From positions 1-21,155 of IMG/VR virus record IMGVR_UViG_3300036861_000171: 21,155 nt of DNA; one strand, 5' to 3'. Each line of letters opens with the position of its first letter. The stretch's first letter is position 1. A program made the translations under genes and the position numbers. Below, piece by piece: positions 1 through 6,558 of the stretch. This stretch comes from a virus. The notes under the pieces are model-generated. The model ran no database searches. It worked only from the letters and a program-made list of their open reading frames with translations, and was not told the origin of the DNA.

Positions 1-233
1 GTGGCCTTCTGGGTGGTGGTGAGACCGTGGCGGTGCCTGCCTGCCCAGCCGGCCGTGCAGACGTCGGCGCTGCTGGTCGTTGCCACCACGCCGGGGGTCA
101 CGTGTGGGCGTGGATGGCCGACCGTGACGGCGATGGTCGTGGGTGGTGATGCTGGTTGCGCTCGAGGGGTGCACGCGGCCGCCACGAGCAGTACCGCCAG
201 CAGCAACACCCGCATCCCGGACGGATTACCCAT
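1..233 (-). CDS. Truncated lipoprotein, possibly with a nuclease-like domain (3' end outside window)
   Basis: The frame is open from ATG at 233 to the window edge, so the C-terminus is missing. An in-frame ATG at 215 is an alternative start; neither has a clear Shine-Dalgarno sequence. The ATG at 233 overlaps the stop of the upstream gene, which favours coupling. The N-terminus is a hydrophobic stretch (MRVLLLAVLLVAAAC) ending in a lipobox-like AAAC, then a Pro/Thr-rich linker. This suggests export and lipid anchoring. The last visible part, ADVCTAGWAGRHRHGLTTTQ, resembles the start of a small cysteine-containing domain seen in actinobacterial and phage proteins that continues into an HNH-like DHLxPLELGG motif. 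That catalytic part would lie outside the window, so nuclease function is only a suggestion. Being last in the visible lysis region, it could act at the cell surface, for example in superinfection exclusion. Confidence 0.5.
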   Translation of the reverse strand, partial: MGNPSGMRVLLLAVLLVAAACTPRAQPASPPTTIAVTVGHPRPHVTPGVVATTSSADVCTAGWAGRHRHGLTTTQKA

Positions 234-558
234 GGCACTGACAGAGACAGCTGGTCCCGTCGTTCAGGCACGGCTCGTGGTCCTCGCCATGCGCGCGGAA
301 CCGGTTGCGGCAGTTCAGGCTGCGCATGAGCTCCTGCGCATACTCCTCGCCACGTCGGCGCCCTTCCCTGATGCGCTGTTCCCGCAGCCGGGCCCGCTCG
401 GCCGCGTCGGCTGGGTAGTCGTTCATGCTGGCATCACCTCCATGACCGACACGGAAACAGGTGAGCTGGGTATGGACAGCGCCGGGATCGTCGAGGCGGC
501 CACCGCAGGAACATGAGGTCCCTGGCGGCATCTCCCGCAGCGTCGTCGGCGGGTTCAT
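226..558 (-). CDS. Cysteine-rich small protein, putative metal binding
   Basis: A 110-aa product whose ATG overlaps the stop of the upstream gene (ATGA). The N-terminal third has a CSCGG motif (C16, C18) followed by H29 and C34, and the C-terminus ends in a Cys/His cluster (C97, C104, C106, C108, H109). Both could bind zinc. The middle (about residues 50-80) is highly charged, rich in Arg and Glu, and probably helical. A second ATG at 426 (MNDYPADAAER) lies 10 nt after a strong GGAGG (ACCTCC on the + strand at 436-441). A shorter 66-aa product with only the C-terminal cluster may therefore be made as well or instead. No function is recognised; small proteins of this kind are common after the lysis genes of actinophages. 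Confidence 0.65.
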   Translation of the reverse strand: MNPPTTLREMPPGTSCSCGGRLDDPGAVHTQLTCFRVGHGGDASMNDYPADAAERARLREQRIREGRRRGEEYAQELMRSLNCRNRFRAHGEDHEPCLNDGTSCLCQCHG

Positions 559-710
559 GGCACGGACCTGTGGGCTTGATGCTGGCGCCGGATCTCATCC
601 CAGCTCATGCCGAGCTGGTGGTCCCACAGATCGCACACCCATCCCGTCAGCAGCCGCGGCACCCACCGCAACCACGGCTGGTGGATCAGGCCGTCGAGAC
701 GCCCGATCAT
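555..710 (-). CDS. Small hypothetical protein (51 aa)
   Basis: The ATG at 710 overlaps the stop of the upstream gene (ATGA) and the TGA overlaps the ATG of the next, so the gene fits a coupled chain. This start is preferred over upstream codons in the same frame because of that overlap. The product (MIGRLDGLIHQPWLRWVPRL and onward) is rich in Trp and Arg and ends in a helical, charged segment. I do not recognise the family. Coding status rests mainly on the two overlaps. Confidence 0.55.
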   Translation of the reverse strand: MIGRLDGLIHQPWLRWVPRLLTGWVCDLWDHQLGMSWDEIRRQHQAHRSVP

Positions 711-910
711 GGCGCAGCCTCCAGCTCCTCGATCCAATGCGGGCTCATGTTGCCCTGCGCTTCACCTTCACTGGAATCCCAGATCACGTATGCCACGCCG
801 TCGACGACGCTGTCGACCGTCCCGGCTGGCGAGGCGAGGCCGAGTTGGGCGTTGATGACGATCATCGGGTCGTACTGCTCCTTCCAGCGGACGCGGTCCC
901 CGGCGTTCAT
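707..910 (-). CDS. Small hypothetical protein (67 aa), SH3-barrel-like composition
   Basis: The ATG at 910 overlaps the endolysin stop codon (ATGA), and its own stop overlaps the next ATG. The sequence starts NAGDRVRWKEQYD and continues with short beta-type segments (AGTVDSVVDGVAYVIWD), the pattern of a small SH3-like or KOW-like barrel. It ends in an acidic, helical tail. This is composition and pattern only; no named family is recognised. It sits directly after the endolysin gene. Confidence 0.6.
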   Translation of the reverse strand: MNAGDRVRWKEQYDPMIVINAQLGLASPAGTVDSVVDGVAYVIWDSSEGEAQGNMSPHWIEELEAAP

Positions 911-1794
911 GGCGCGGTTGGGGGGCTGACGGCGAGCTGGATAAGCGCGGACCCCTCCAGCGTCACCGCCTGCTTCAGTTCGGTGAGCTGCTCGGGGTCC
1001 AACGTGACCGACGGGCCCGAGTCCAGCCGGTTGACGATCGCGTCCAGCCGGGTGGCCACGGCGGACAGGCCAGCGGCGAGGTCCTGACGGGTCCGCTGCA
1101 GGTTGTCAGGGTGGGTGTCCTTGGTCGGGTCAGTGGTCTCGTCACCGCGGATCACGATCAGCAGGCCCTGCTGCACAGCGGCGAACTTGGCGTCCAGGTA
1201 GGTCCTTGTAGCGTCGTCGAGCACGGTGAGATCTCCTTCCGTGTCCCACAGTGGTGTGGAGTCGGCCACTAGGGAGGCGTCGTAGGGCTGCCCGAGCGTG
1301 GTATCCCCGCCGTACTGGGTCGCTGCGCAGCCCGGATTCAGGTGCGGTTCGTTGGTCCACTGGGCATCCCAGTACCCACCCGACGGTTTGGGGTTCTGGA
1401 GGACGGTCCGCCGGGTGCCGTATACCATGACCCGCCACCCGGCATCCATGACCGCCCGATCGAACGCGGCCAGGTAGCCCGCGTCGACGCGAGTTTCGTA
1501 GTCCAACGCCAGGGTGACGCCGCGGGGGACCTCGTGGCGGACCAGCCAGGTGATCGAGCTGTGGGCGTCGGCGAGTGGGTCGCCATCATGGGAGCGGACG
1601 AAGATCGGAAGCCTGAAGCGGGCTGGCTGGCGGGCGATCTCCGTTTCGGTCCAAACGTGAGGAGTATTACCGCCTATGTAGAACGCGACGACTTCCCACT
1701 TCGGCGGAGAAGTCGGCGGATAGGCAGAGTCCCACATCCTGCGTAGCGCCATCGTGCTCCCGTAGGTGTCGAGGTAGACATCCGAATAGGTCAT
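907..1794 (-). CDS. Endolysin with Rv2525c-like glycoside hydrolase-type domain (DUF1906)
   Basis: A 295-aa protein expected to degrade host cell wall at the end of infection. Residues about 1-195 form the Rv2525c-like (DUF1906) TIM-barrel-type domain. The visible marks are VVAFYIGG near residues 35-42, the acidic strand LALDYE at 95-100 (D98, E100 as likely active-site residues), YWDAQWT at 141-147 and ATQYGGD at 158-164. Residues about 229-259 are heptad-like (NLQRTRQDLAAGLSAVATRL), probably a short coiled coil, followed by a tail instead of a standard wall-binding domain. No signal peptide is visible, so release would depend on a holin; two or three membrane proteins are encoded immediately upstream. 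The ATG at 1794 has GGACGG upstream. The N-terminus TYSDVYLDTYGS resembles the Tyr/Asp repeat at the end of the 658-aa tail protein. Confidence 0.85.
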   Translation of the reverse strand: MTYSDVYLDTYGSTMALRRMWDSAYPPTSPPKWEVVAFYIGGNTPHVWTETEIARQPARFRLPIFVRSHDGDPLADAHSSITWLVRHEVPRGVTLALDYETRVDAGYLAAFDRAVMDAGWRVMVYGTRRTVLQNPKPSGGYWDAQWTNEPHLNPGCAATQYGGDTTLGQPYDASLVADSTPLWDTEGDLTVLDDATRTYLDAKFAAVQQGLLIVIRGDETTDPTKDTHPDNLQRTRQDLAAGLSAVATRLDAIVNRLDSGPSVTLDPEQLTELKQAVTLEGSALIQLAVSPPTAP

Positions 1795-1806
1795 CAGCCG
1801 TCCAGG

Positions 1807-2196
1807 TCAGCGCGGAAGGCATGCGGGGTGCAGGGTACTCGAAGGGTGCACCGTGCTCTTGGGTGTCCGGCATACAGTCGTGGTCACCCCGACCGTGGTG
1901 GGTGTGACCGTGGCCGGCGGCCCAGTCGTCGGCGGTGGCATCACCACGATGACCCCTGACGATCCCGCTGGCCCGGGCGGTCCTGGTGGGCCCTGCACCC
2001 CTGGTGCCCCAGTCACCGCCGGCCCGGTCGAACTCGCCACCCTCGACGATGGCGGCCCGGTCGTGGACGGCTGGGTACTGACCGGCGGCCGCGTCGTCGA
2101 GGTCGGGACGGTCGGCTCGAACACCTTCGAGCTGACCGTGACGGCCGCGATAAATGCTGCGGTGGCGATCAGACCGAGGATCACCGTCCATCTCAT
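1807..2196 (-). CDS. Membrane-anchored protein with short collagen-like segment
   Basis: A 129-aa product with one N-terminal membrane segment (residues 3-22) followed by a long extended region rich in Pro, Thr and Ser. Residues 63-81 contain six consecutive Gly-X-Y triplets (GAPGVQGPPGPPGPAGSS), a short collagen-like stretch. The C-terminal part carries two Cys (C109, C126). The ATG overlaps the upstream stop (ATGA) and the endolysin gene follows after 12 nt, so it belongs to the lysis cassette. The tail would face the outside of the membrane if the N-terminus acts as a signal anchor. It could help a holin, anchor to the wall, or be an antiholin-type regulator. The function is unknown. Confidence 0.7.
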   Translation of the reverse strand: MRWTVILGLIATAAFIAAVTVSSKVFEPTVPTSTTRPPVSTQPSTTGPPSSRVASSTGPAVTGAPGVQGPPGPPGPAGSSGVIVVMPPPTTGPPATVTPTTVGVTTTVCRTPKSTVHPSSTLHPACLPR

Positions 2197-2528
2197 GGGG
2201 GCTCCCCATTAGGAGTCGCAATGCCCTCGCGGTGCAGCGCGTCCTCGAGCTTGCGGATCCATCGGCGCAGCCCTTGCTCACGGGTCCGTGCGGCCTCCAC
2301 GTCAGCTTCGAGGGTGGCGACCCGCCGGTTGCAGTTCTCAATCCGGCGTTGCGCCTCCGTGATGCCAGCCTGGTAGAGGTCTCTGGCCGCGTTGAACGCC
2401 TCGCGGACCTCATCTTTGCTGGCCTTGGATGCGGCCTGCCGGCGGGCCGCGCCAGCCTGTGCGTATACCAGGATGCCCGGGATGATGCCGACCATCGCGA
2501 CCAGGATGCCCGGCAGCCAGGCAGGCAT
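2193..2528 (-). CDS. Putative holin: one membrane segment plus coiled coil
   Basis: A 111-aa protein with one hydrophobic segment at residues 4-24 (LPGILVAMVGIIPGILVYA), then a long charged helix from about residue 30 to 100 (SKDEVREAFNAARDLYQAG and following) with coiled-coil character. A single N-terminal membrane helix with a charged cytoplasmic tail fits several actinophage holin candidates. It sits two genes before the endolysin. The ATG at 2528 follows the upstream stop by four nt, and the stop overlaps the next ATG. The neighbouring 147-aa multispan protein is the alternative holin. Confidence 0.6.
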   Translation of the reverse strand: MPAWLPGILVAMVGIIPGILVYAQAGAARRQAASKASKDEVREAFNAARDLYQAGITEAQRRIENCNRRVATLEADVEAARTREQGLRRWIRKLEDALHREGIATPNGEPP

Positions 2529-2532
2529 GGTG

Positions 2533-2976
2533 TTAATCCTCTGGGAATGGGAGGCCAGCAGCGCACACGCTCACGATGCCCCCCAAGATCAAGAACGTCA
2601 TCGTCGCGCGGATCACGGCCACGCCGACGGCCGGCCAGGTCGCCAGGGTCAGCGCGGCCCACACCAGCTTCCACGAGATCGCCAGACCGAACGCGAGGCG
2701 GTCGTCCCGTATCCACACCTGAATCCCGCAGACCACGCCGATCCCGCCGATGACCAGTGCCCACACCCATAACGGCGCGACCCTGATGATGATTTGGTAG
2801 CTCGGCGCGACCTTGAGCGTCTTCGCGGAAGTCGGGTCCAGCAGCGAGTACGCCCACACCAGGTCGAGGAGTGACAGCAGCCCGAGGAACGCGCCGCGGT
2901 AGCCGATCCGGCGGGCCGCCCGGTGCGCCACCATGGCGGCCCGGTGGTCGAGGTCGAGGAACCGCTCGCGGATCAT
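2533..2976 (-). CDS. Multispan membrane protein of the lysis cassette (holin candidate)
   Basis: A 147-aa protein starting MIRERFLDLDHRAAM; this ATG lies 4 nt after the upstream stop and is preferred over a longer open frame upstream. After a basic N-terminal helix there are three or four hydrophobic segments at about residues 29-46, 64-84, 95-113 and 116-139. Proteins with this basic amphipathic start and four spans are found near actinophage lysis genes. It may be a holin or antiholin acting with the single-span protein encoded next. The family is recognised only by general resemblance. Confidence 0.7.
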   Translation of the reverse strand: MIRERFLDLDHRAAMVAHRAARRIGYRGAFLGLLSLLDLVWAYSLLDPTSAKTLKVAPSYQIIIRVAPLWVWALVIGGIGVVCGIQVWIRDDRLAFGLAISWKLVWAALTLATWPAVGVAVIRATMTFLILGGIVSVCAAGLPFPED

Positions 2977-2980
2977 CGCT

Positions 2981-3535
2981 CTACTGCTTCGATGACCAGC
3001 GGATGGACAAGTAGGTCCGGTCCGCGCCGGTCGCAAGCGTCCCCGCGGTCCCACCGGTGTCAAAGTAGGCGAACAGCTCCACATAGTCCCCGCTGGTGAG
3101 CGGGAAGTCGGTGCTCCGGCCGATCGAGGTGACCAGCCCACCACCAGCGCCGTTCTGGGTGGTCAGCAGCACCCGCGTCCCCGAGGCGACGTTCCCGGCG
3201 GCGTTCTGCCGGACCTGAAGCTGAAATGCGGTGTTGCCGAGCGTGTTCGAGCTGGAGACCTGGCAGTGGACCGTGTAGATGCCGGTCTCGCGGGCGAATA
3301 CGCGGCTGTTGTTGGTGACGGTGTCGTGCCCGGTCACCGAGTAGGGGTCGTACAGCTCACCGCCGAGGGAGATGAGCGTCCACACCCCGTTGGTCAGGGT
3401 GGTCCCGGCGGTGTGATAGGCGTACACCCGCGGGGGGGCAAGCAGGAAGTTCCCCAGGTCGCGGATCTCCCGGTTCAGATCAGAATCAGCGACCAGAGAA
3501 GCGGCCGCCCAAGTCTGCGGGGCAGGAACAGCCAA
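2981..3535 (-). CDS. Minor tail protein with C1q/TNF-like jelly-roll domain
   Basis: A 184-aa product. Residues about 1-35 form a short shaft-like helical region (SLVADSDLNREIRDLGNFLL) common in small phage fibre proteins. The rest (about 40-184) is a beta-rich head with the pattern of a C1q-like trimeric jelly roll: SRVFARETGIYTVHCQV in the middle and TSGDYVELFAYFDTGG near the end. This suggests a receptor-binding or fibre-tip protein. The start is TTG at 3535 with GGTGAG upstream. It follows the GH26 tail enzyme, and the two probably sit together at the tail tip. Confidence 0.7.
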   Translation of the reverse strand: MAVPAPQTWAAASLVADSDLNREIRDLGNFLLAPPRVYAYHTAGTTLTNGVWTLISLGGELYDPYSVTGHDTVTNNSRVFARETGIYTVHCQVSSSNTLGNTAFQLQVRQNAAGNVASGTRVLLTTQNGAGGGLVTSIGRSTDFPLTSGDYVELFAYFDTGGTAGTLATGADRTYLSIRWSSKQ

Positions 3536-3541
3536 GTCTCA

Positions 3542-3554
3542 CCTACCAGGTAGG
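3542..3554. repeat. Short inverted repeat CCTACC-A-GGTAGG
   Basis: A 13-bp perfect inverted repeat with a one-base centre in the 26-nt gap between the GH26 gene and the jelly-roll gene. It overlaps the GGTGAG ribosome-binding region of the latter. The centre is too short for an RNA hairpin, so at most it is a protein-binding site; it may be chance. Confidence 0.3.
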
Positions 3555-3561
3555 ATCAGGA

Positions 3562-5910
3562 TTAAGCCGGCTCGTAAAGAAAGCCGCATCTTTGCCCAGT
3601 AGAAGCGGCGGCGGTCGAAAGCAAACCGATGGTCCATCCGATGCCCAAGTAGCTGGTCGCTGAGGCGGTGTAGGTCTTACTTCCATATACCCCGGCGGCA
3701 TGCGTAGCGCCGTCGTCGGTGACCACGCCGGCGACCCGGCCATCGGCGGTGCCGGTGGGGAACGCCACGGCCCGCTGTGCCTCCCCGCCCGGCAGCGTCC
3801 ACGAACTCGTGAGCCCGCCCGGGTTGTCGCGGGTGAACGCGGCGGAGATGACAAGGTCGGCGGCGCCGGTGGTGGTCGCGTTCGGAGTGACAACCGTGGC
3901 CGAATCAGCGTTCTTGGTGGATGACTGGTCGACATCCACCAGGGCGAGCTGGTCGGTGCCGGAGTAGGCGACCAGCTGGATCGACCCGTGCGCGTTCACG
4001 GGGGTGCTATCAGTTGCACTCACCACCGTGTTCAATGCAATGGTGCTGCCGGAGTCGCCGGCGGCGGCAGTCTTGCGGTACAGGCGGCTCACCAACTCCC
4101 CAGCGCCGGCGGCGAGCAGCCTTGAGTCGACCGCAGTCCATCCGGTCGGGGCGGTCAGGACCGCGCTGGTGCCGACCGGGCCCATCCACGCGTCGGTCGC
4201 AAGACCCATGTCATCCAGGTACAGATCGTAGGTTTGCGCGACCGAGCTGGCCAGCCCGAAGTTGTAGGATACCCCAGCGGCGGCCATCGTGAACGCAGTC
4301 GAGGAGCCGGAGTCGTCCAGGGTGGTCTCGGACGCGCCGGTGTTCTCGTAGATCCGCACATCGACCGTGGTCGTTGACCCGTTCCAGACCGCCTTCCACT
4401 CCACCCGGTTCCACACGTTCGCGGCGGGGGTAATCGTGCTGGTGTAGCGGGTCGCGCCGGCGGTCAGGTCGCGGATGATGACTTTCCCGGCGGTGTCCAA
4501 CCCGATCCCCCAGTTACTCCCGGTGGTGGGGTTCTGCTGCATCAGCCGGGTGATCTGGGCGGGCAGCGCGGTCCGGTAGTAATACAGCCGGCCGTAGTAG
4601 GTGCTCGGCGAGCCGAATGCAGTACTCCAGGTTGTGCGTGAGGTGGACTGCGCTGTGAGGGTGTGGTGGATCGACGTGGTCCCCGAGTGAGCCTGCGTGC
4701 TCGAGTACACCGGATTGGGGGTCGTGCTCAGCGAATCCCACGGGTTCGATCCCGCCGAGTTCGAATTGCCGGTGGTCACATTGGCGAGGTTGGTGCCCTC
4801 CCCGGCGTTCTTCAAACCGACGCGAGTGCACGTGTGGAACAGCAGCATCCCATCCCCGGCCTGCACCGTAGCCGGGATCACCAGCGTCTGGCTGGCCGAA
4901 TTGCTGTACGCCTTGGTTGCGTCATCCCGGAAGGAGCCCTGGTTGACCGGCGGCGGGTTCAAGCTCATGTCCGGGTTGAAGAACGAGTCGCCCGCCAGCG
5001 CCTTGTACCCGTCCAGCGTGGTGGTGGAGCTGTTGAGGCATTCGCTGGCGCTGGCCGACCCGTTGAAGTACACGGCCGCCTTGATGATGTCGTAGGGGGG
5101 GCTTTTCAGCAGTGCCCGCATGTCGGCGAAGAACTGCGCTTTGGCGTTCGGCTGCCCGCTGACCTCCCGCTTGCCCCACTCAGCCATCATCATCGGCTTG
5201 GTGTGGCTGCCGCTCTTGGTGACCGTCGCCCAGTTCACCATCGGATACTTCGTCGAGAGAACGTACTCGGCGGTGTCACTGGCCGAGGTGTTGCCGTAGG
5301 GGTCGAACCCGATCCAATCTACGTACTGATCGCCCGGATAGAGGGCATTCATCCGGGTTGGGAACTGGGTCTGATACCCGGATGGCTTGAACACCCAGAT
5401 GACATTGGTGGCGCCCTGGGCCACAAAGACATTGTGGATGTGCTGCGCTGCGGAGGCGTACTCCGCGTCGGTCCCGTAGGTGCCGCCACCCTCAGTCGAA
5501 CTGGCGTTCATCTCGTTGTGGAACGCCAAGAAGAACTTGGACCCGAAGTCCCGCATCGCCTGCGCAGTCGGGATCACATAGGACGTATCGTAGGTCCCCG
5601 CGGCGATGTCGGGCCAGCGGAATTGCGTCGTCGTGCCGAAGATCCGGGGAGTCCAGTGGATCAGCAGCAGCCGACCCTCCGCCGCCATCGTCGCCTCACC
5701 ACCACTGGCCGCGAACGAGGTGGTGAAGTCGTTCCAGTCGTGGTAGGCGCTGGCCACGTTGAGGATGCCGTTGGTGGCGGCGGTCCGGTCGATCAGAGTC
5801 TCGTGGTTGCGAAGCCGGGTGAGATCCGAGGTGGCGGCGTCGCAGGAGCTGGACGGGTAGCCACCGAATAAGCAGCCGCTACTCGGAACCAAGATGCTGG
5901 ACAGGCTCAC
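3562..5910 (-). CDS. Tail-tip glycoside hydrolase, GH26-like, with nested LamG and beta-sandwich domains
   Basis: A 782-aa protein, most likely a virion-associated enzyme that cuts a beta-mannan, beta-glucan or other surface polysaccharide during adsorption. Residues about 10-315 match the GH26 layout: GCLFGGY near 12-18, AYHDWNDF at 55-62, LIHWTP at 83-88, the acid/base motif FHNEMN with E133, WIGFDPYG at 199-206 and the nucleophile motif MMAEWG with E244. Residues about 340-360 (VIPATVQAGDGMLLFHT) start a beta-sandwich module that resumes at about 581 (TSAVLTAPTGWTAVDSR) and runs to about 765. A LamG/concanavalin-like domain (about 366-579, ending YDLYLDDMGL) sits in between. GTG start with GGAG upstream. 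A GH26 enzyme in a tail operon argues for a depolymerase-type spike; the substrate cannot be told from sequence. Confidence 0.82.
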   Translation of the reverse strand: MSLSSILVPSSGCLFGGYPSSSCDAATSDLTRLRNHETLIDRTAATNGILNVASAYHDWNDFTTSFAASGGEATMAAEGRLLLIHWTPRIFGTTTQFRWPDIAAGTYDTSYVIPTAQAMRDFGSKFFLAFHNEMNASSTEGGGTYGTDAEYASAAQHIHNVFVAQGATNVIWVFKPSGYQTQFPTRMNALYPGDQYVDWIGFDPYGNTSASDTAEYVLSTKYPMVNWATVTKSGSHTKPMMMAEWGKREVSGQPNAKAQFFADMRALLKSPPYDIIKAAVYFNGSASASECLNSSTTTLDGYKALAGDSFFNPDMSLNPPPVNQGSFRDDATKAYSNSASQTLVIPATVQAGDGMLLFHTCTRVGLKNAGEGTNLANVTTGNSNSAGSNPWDSLSTTPNPVYSSTQAHSGTTSIHHTLTAQSTSRTTWSTAFGSPSTYYGRLYYYRTALPAQITRLMQQNPTTGSNWGIGLDTAGKVIIRDLTAGATRYTSTITPAANVWNRVEWKAVWNGSTTTVDVRIYENTGASETTLDDSGSSTAFTMAAAGVSYNFGLASSVAQTYDLYLDDMGLATDAWMGPVGTSAVLTAPTGWTAVDSRLLAAGAGELVSRLYRKTAAAGDSGSTIALNTVVSATDSTPVNAHGSIQLVAYSGTDQLALVDVDQSSTKNADSATVVTPNATTTGAADLVISAAFTRDNPGGLTSSWTLPGGEAQRAVAFPTGTADGRVAGVVTDDGATHAAGVYGSKTYTASATSYLGIGWTIGLLSTAAASTGQRCGFLYEPA

Positions 5911-5974
5911 AGTCGCACTCCTCTATGATGGGGCGCGACACGGCGTGGCAAGGCTAGGCCGGGCAGGCATGGCC

Positions 5975-6544
5975 TTAATTGTCCCTATATTTCAGAACAA
6001 CCAGTAATCCCGCACCGTCCGACCCTTGCGTGATCTGCGGCTTCAGGATGTCGTCGGCGACCAGCCCGGTCGAGGTGAACACGGGCGCATTGGTGTTGAT
6101 CGCCTGCCCAACCGTGATGCTCGGTTTGGTCGATAGCACCGACACGCCGTTCTTTAATAGGTCCACCACACACGCCAGGCCGGTGGCGGCGACGGTGCCG
6201 AGCACCAGCCGGATCGACAGGAGCGTGCCGGCCTGTTCGACCCGCCACGGCGTCCCGTGGGTGGTGGGGCTGGTGACGGTGGCGAACTGCCACGGCACGT
6301 CATGCTGCTGGGGGAACAATGTGACAGCATTCAGCTCCGCCGTCCCGGTCCCCGTGCCAGCGAGGTAGGTGCTCGCCGACGGCGCCAACGTCGACCCGGT
6401 CCCAAGGAACGTCTCGATCGTCCGGACGGCCTGCGCGAGGTTCTGGTGATGCGCCAGGTGCCCCGTCGACCCGGGGGTGATCGGATCATCGGGGATAGTG
6501 CTGTCGTCGTCGATCGCTACCCTGTTCAGGTATTTGCTCGCCAC
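5975..6544 (-). CDS. Minor tail/fibre protein
   Basis: A 189-aa product. Residues about 15-50 contain the motif TPGSTGHLAHHQNLAQAVRT, which is common in actinophage tail fibre proteins that start with a short trimeric helical neck. The remainder is beta-rich (for example SIRLVLGTVAATGLACVVDL and TQGSDGAGLLVVLKY) and could be a fibre head. GTG start preceded by GAAGGCGG. It lies between the Tal-like tail protein and the GH26 enzyme, so it is probably part of the same tail-tip assembly and may connect the two. Confidence 0.7.
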   Translation of the reverse strand: MASKYLNRVAIDDDSTIPDDPITPGSTGHLAHHQNLAQAVRTIETFLGTGSTLAPSASTYLAGTGTGTAELNAVTLFPQQHDVPWQFATVTSPTTHGTPWRVEQAGTLLSIRLVLGTVAATGLACVVDLLKNGVSVLSTKPSITVGQAINTNAPVFTSTGLVADDILKPQITQGSDGAGLLVVLKYRDN

Positions 6545-6558
6545 AGGGCCGCCTTCGC

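Noticed and set aside
1-516. A + strand open frame at the left edge
   Set aside because: It is antisense to the lipoprotein and Cys-rich genes, which fit the coupled minus-strand chain; no ribosome site upstream can be seen.
1990-2010. Classing the collagen-like protein as a tail fibre
   Set aside because: Only six Gly-X-Y triplets, an N-terminal membrane segment, and a location inside the lysis cassette speak against a fibre.
1667-2857. A 396-aa open frame on the minus strand crossing the lysis genes
   Set aside because: It overlaps four genes with signal, membrane and catalytic features in other frames; its composition is Arg/Gly/Asp-rich noise.
4663-5871. A 402-aa open frame on the + strand
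   Set aside because: Antisense to the GH26 gene, Arg/Gly/Val-rich without domain features; the opposite strand has clear catalytic motifs.
5911-5974. Possible hairpin AAGGC...GCCTT in the gap before the GH26 gene
   Set aside because: Only five paired bases around a long loop; too weak in such GC-rich DNA.
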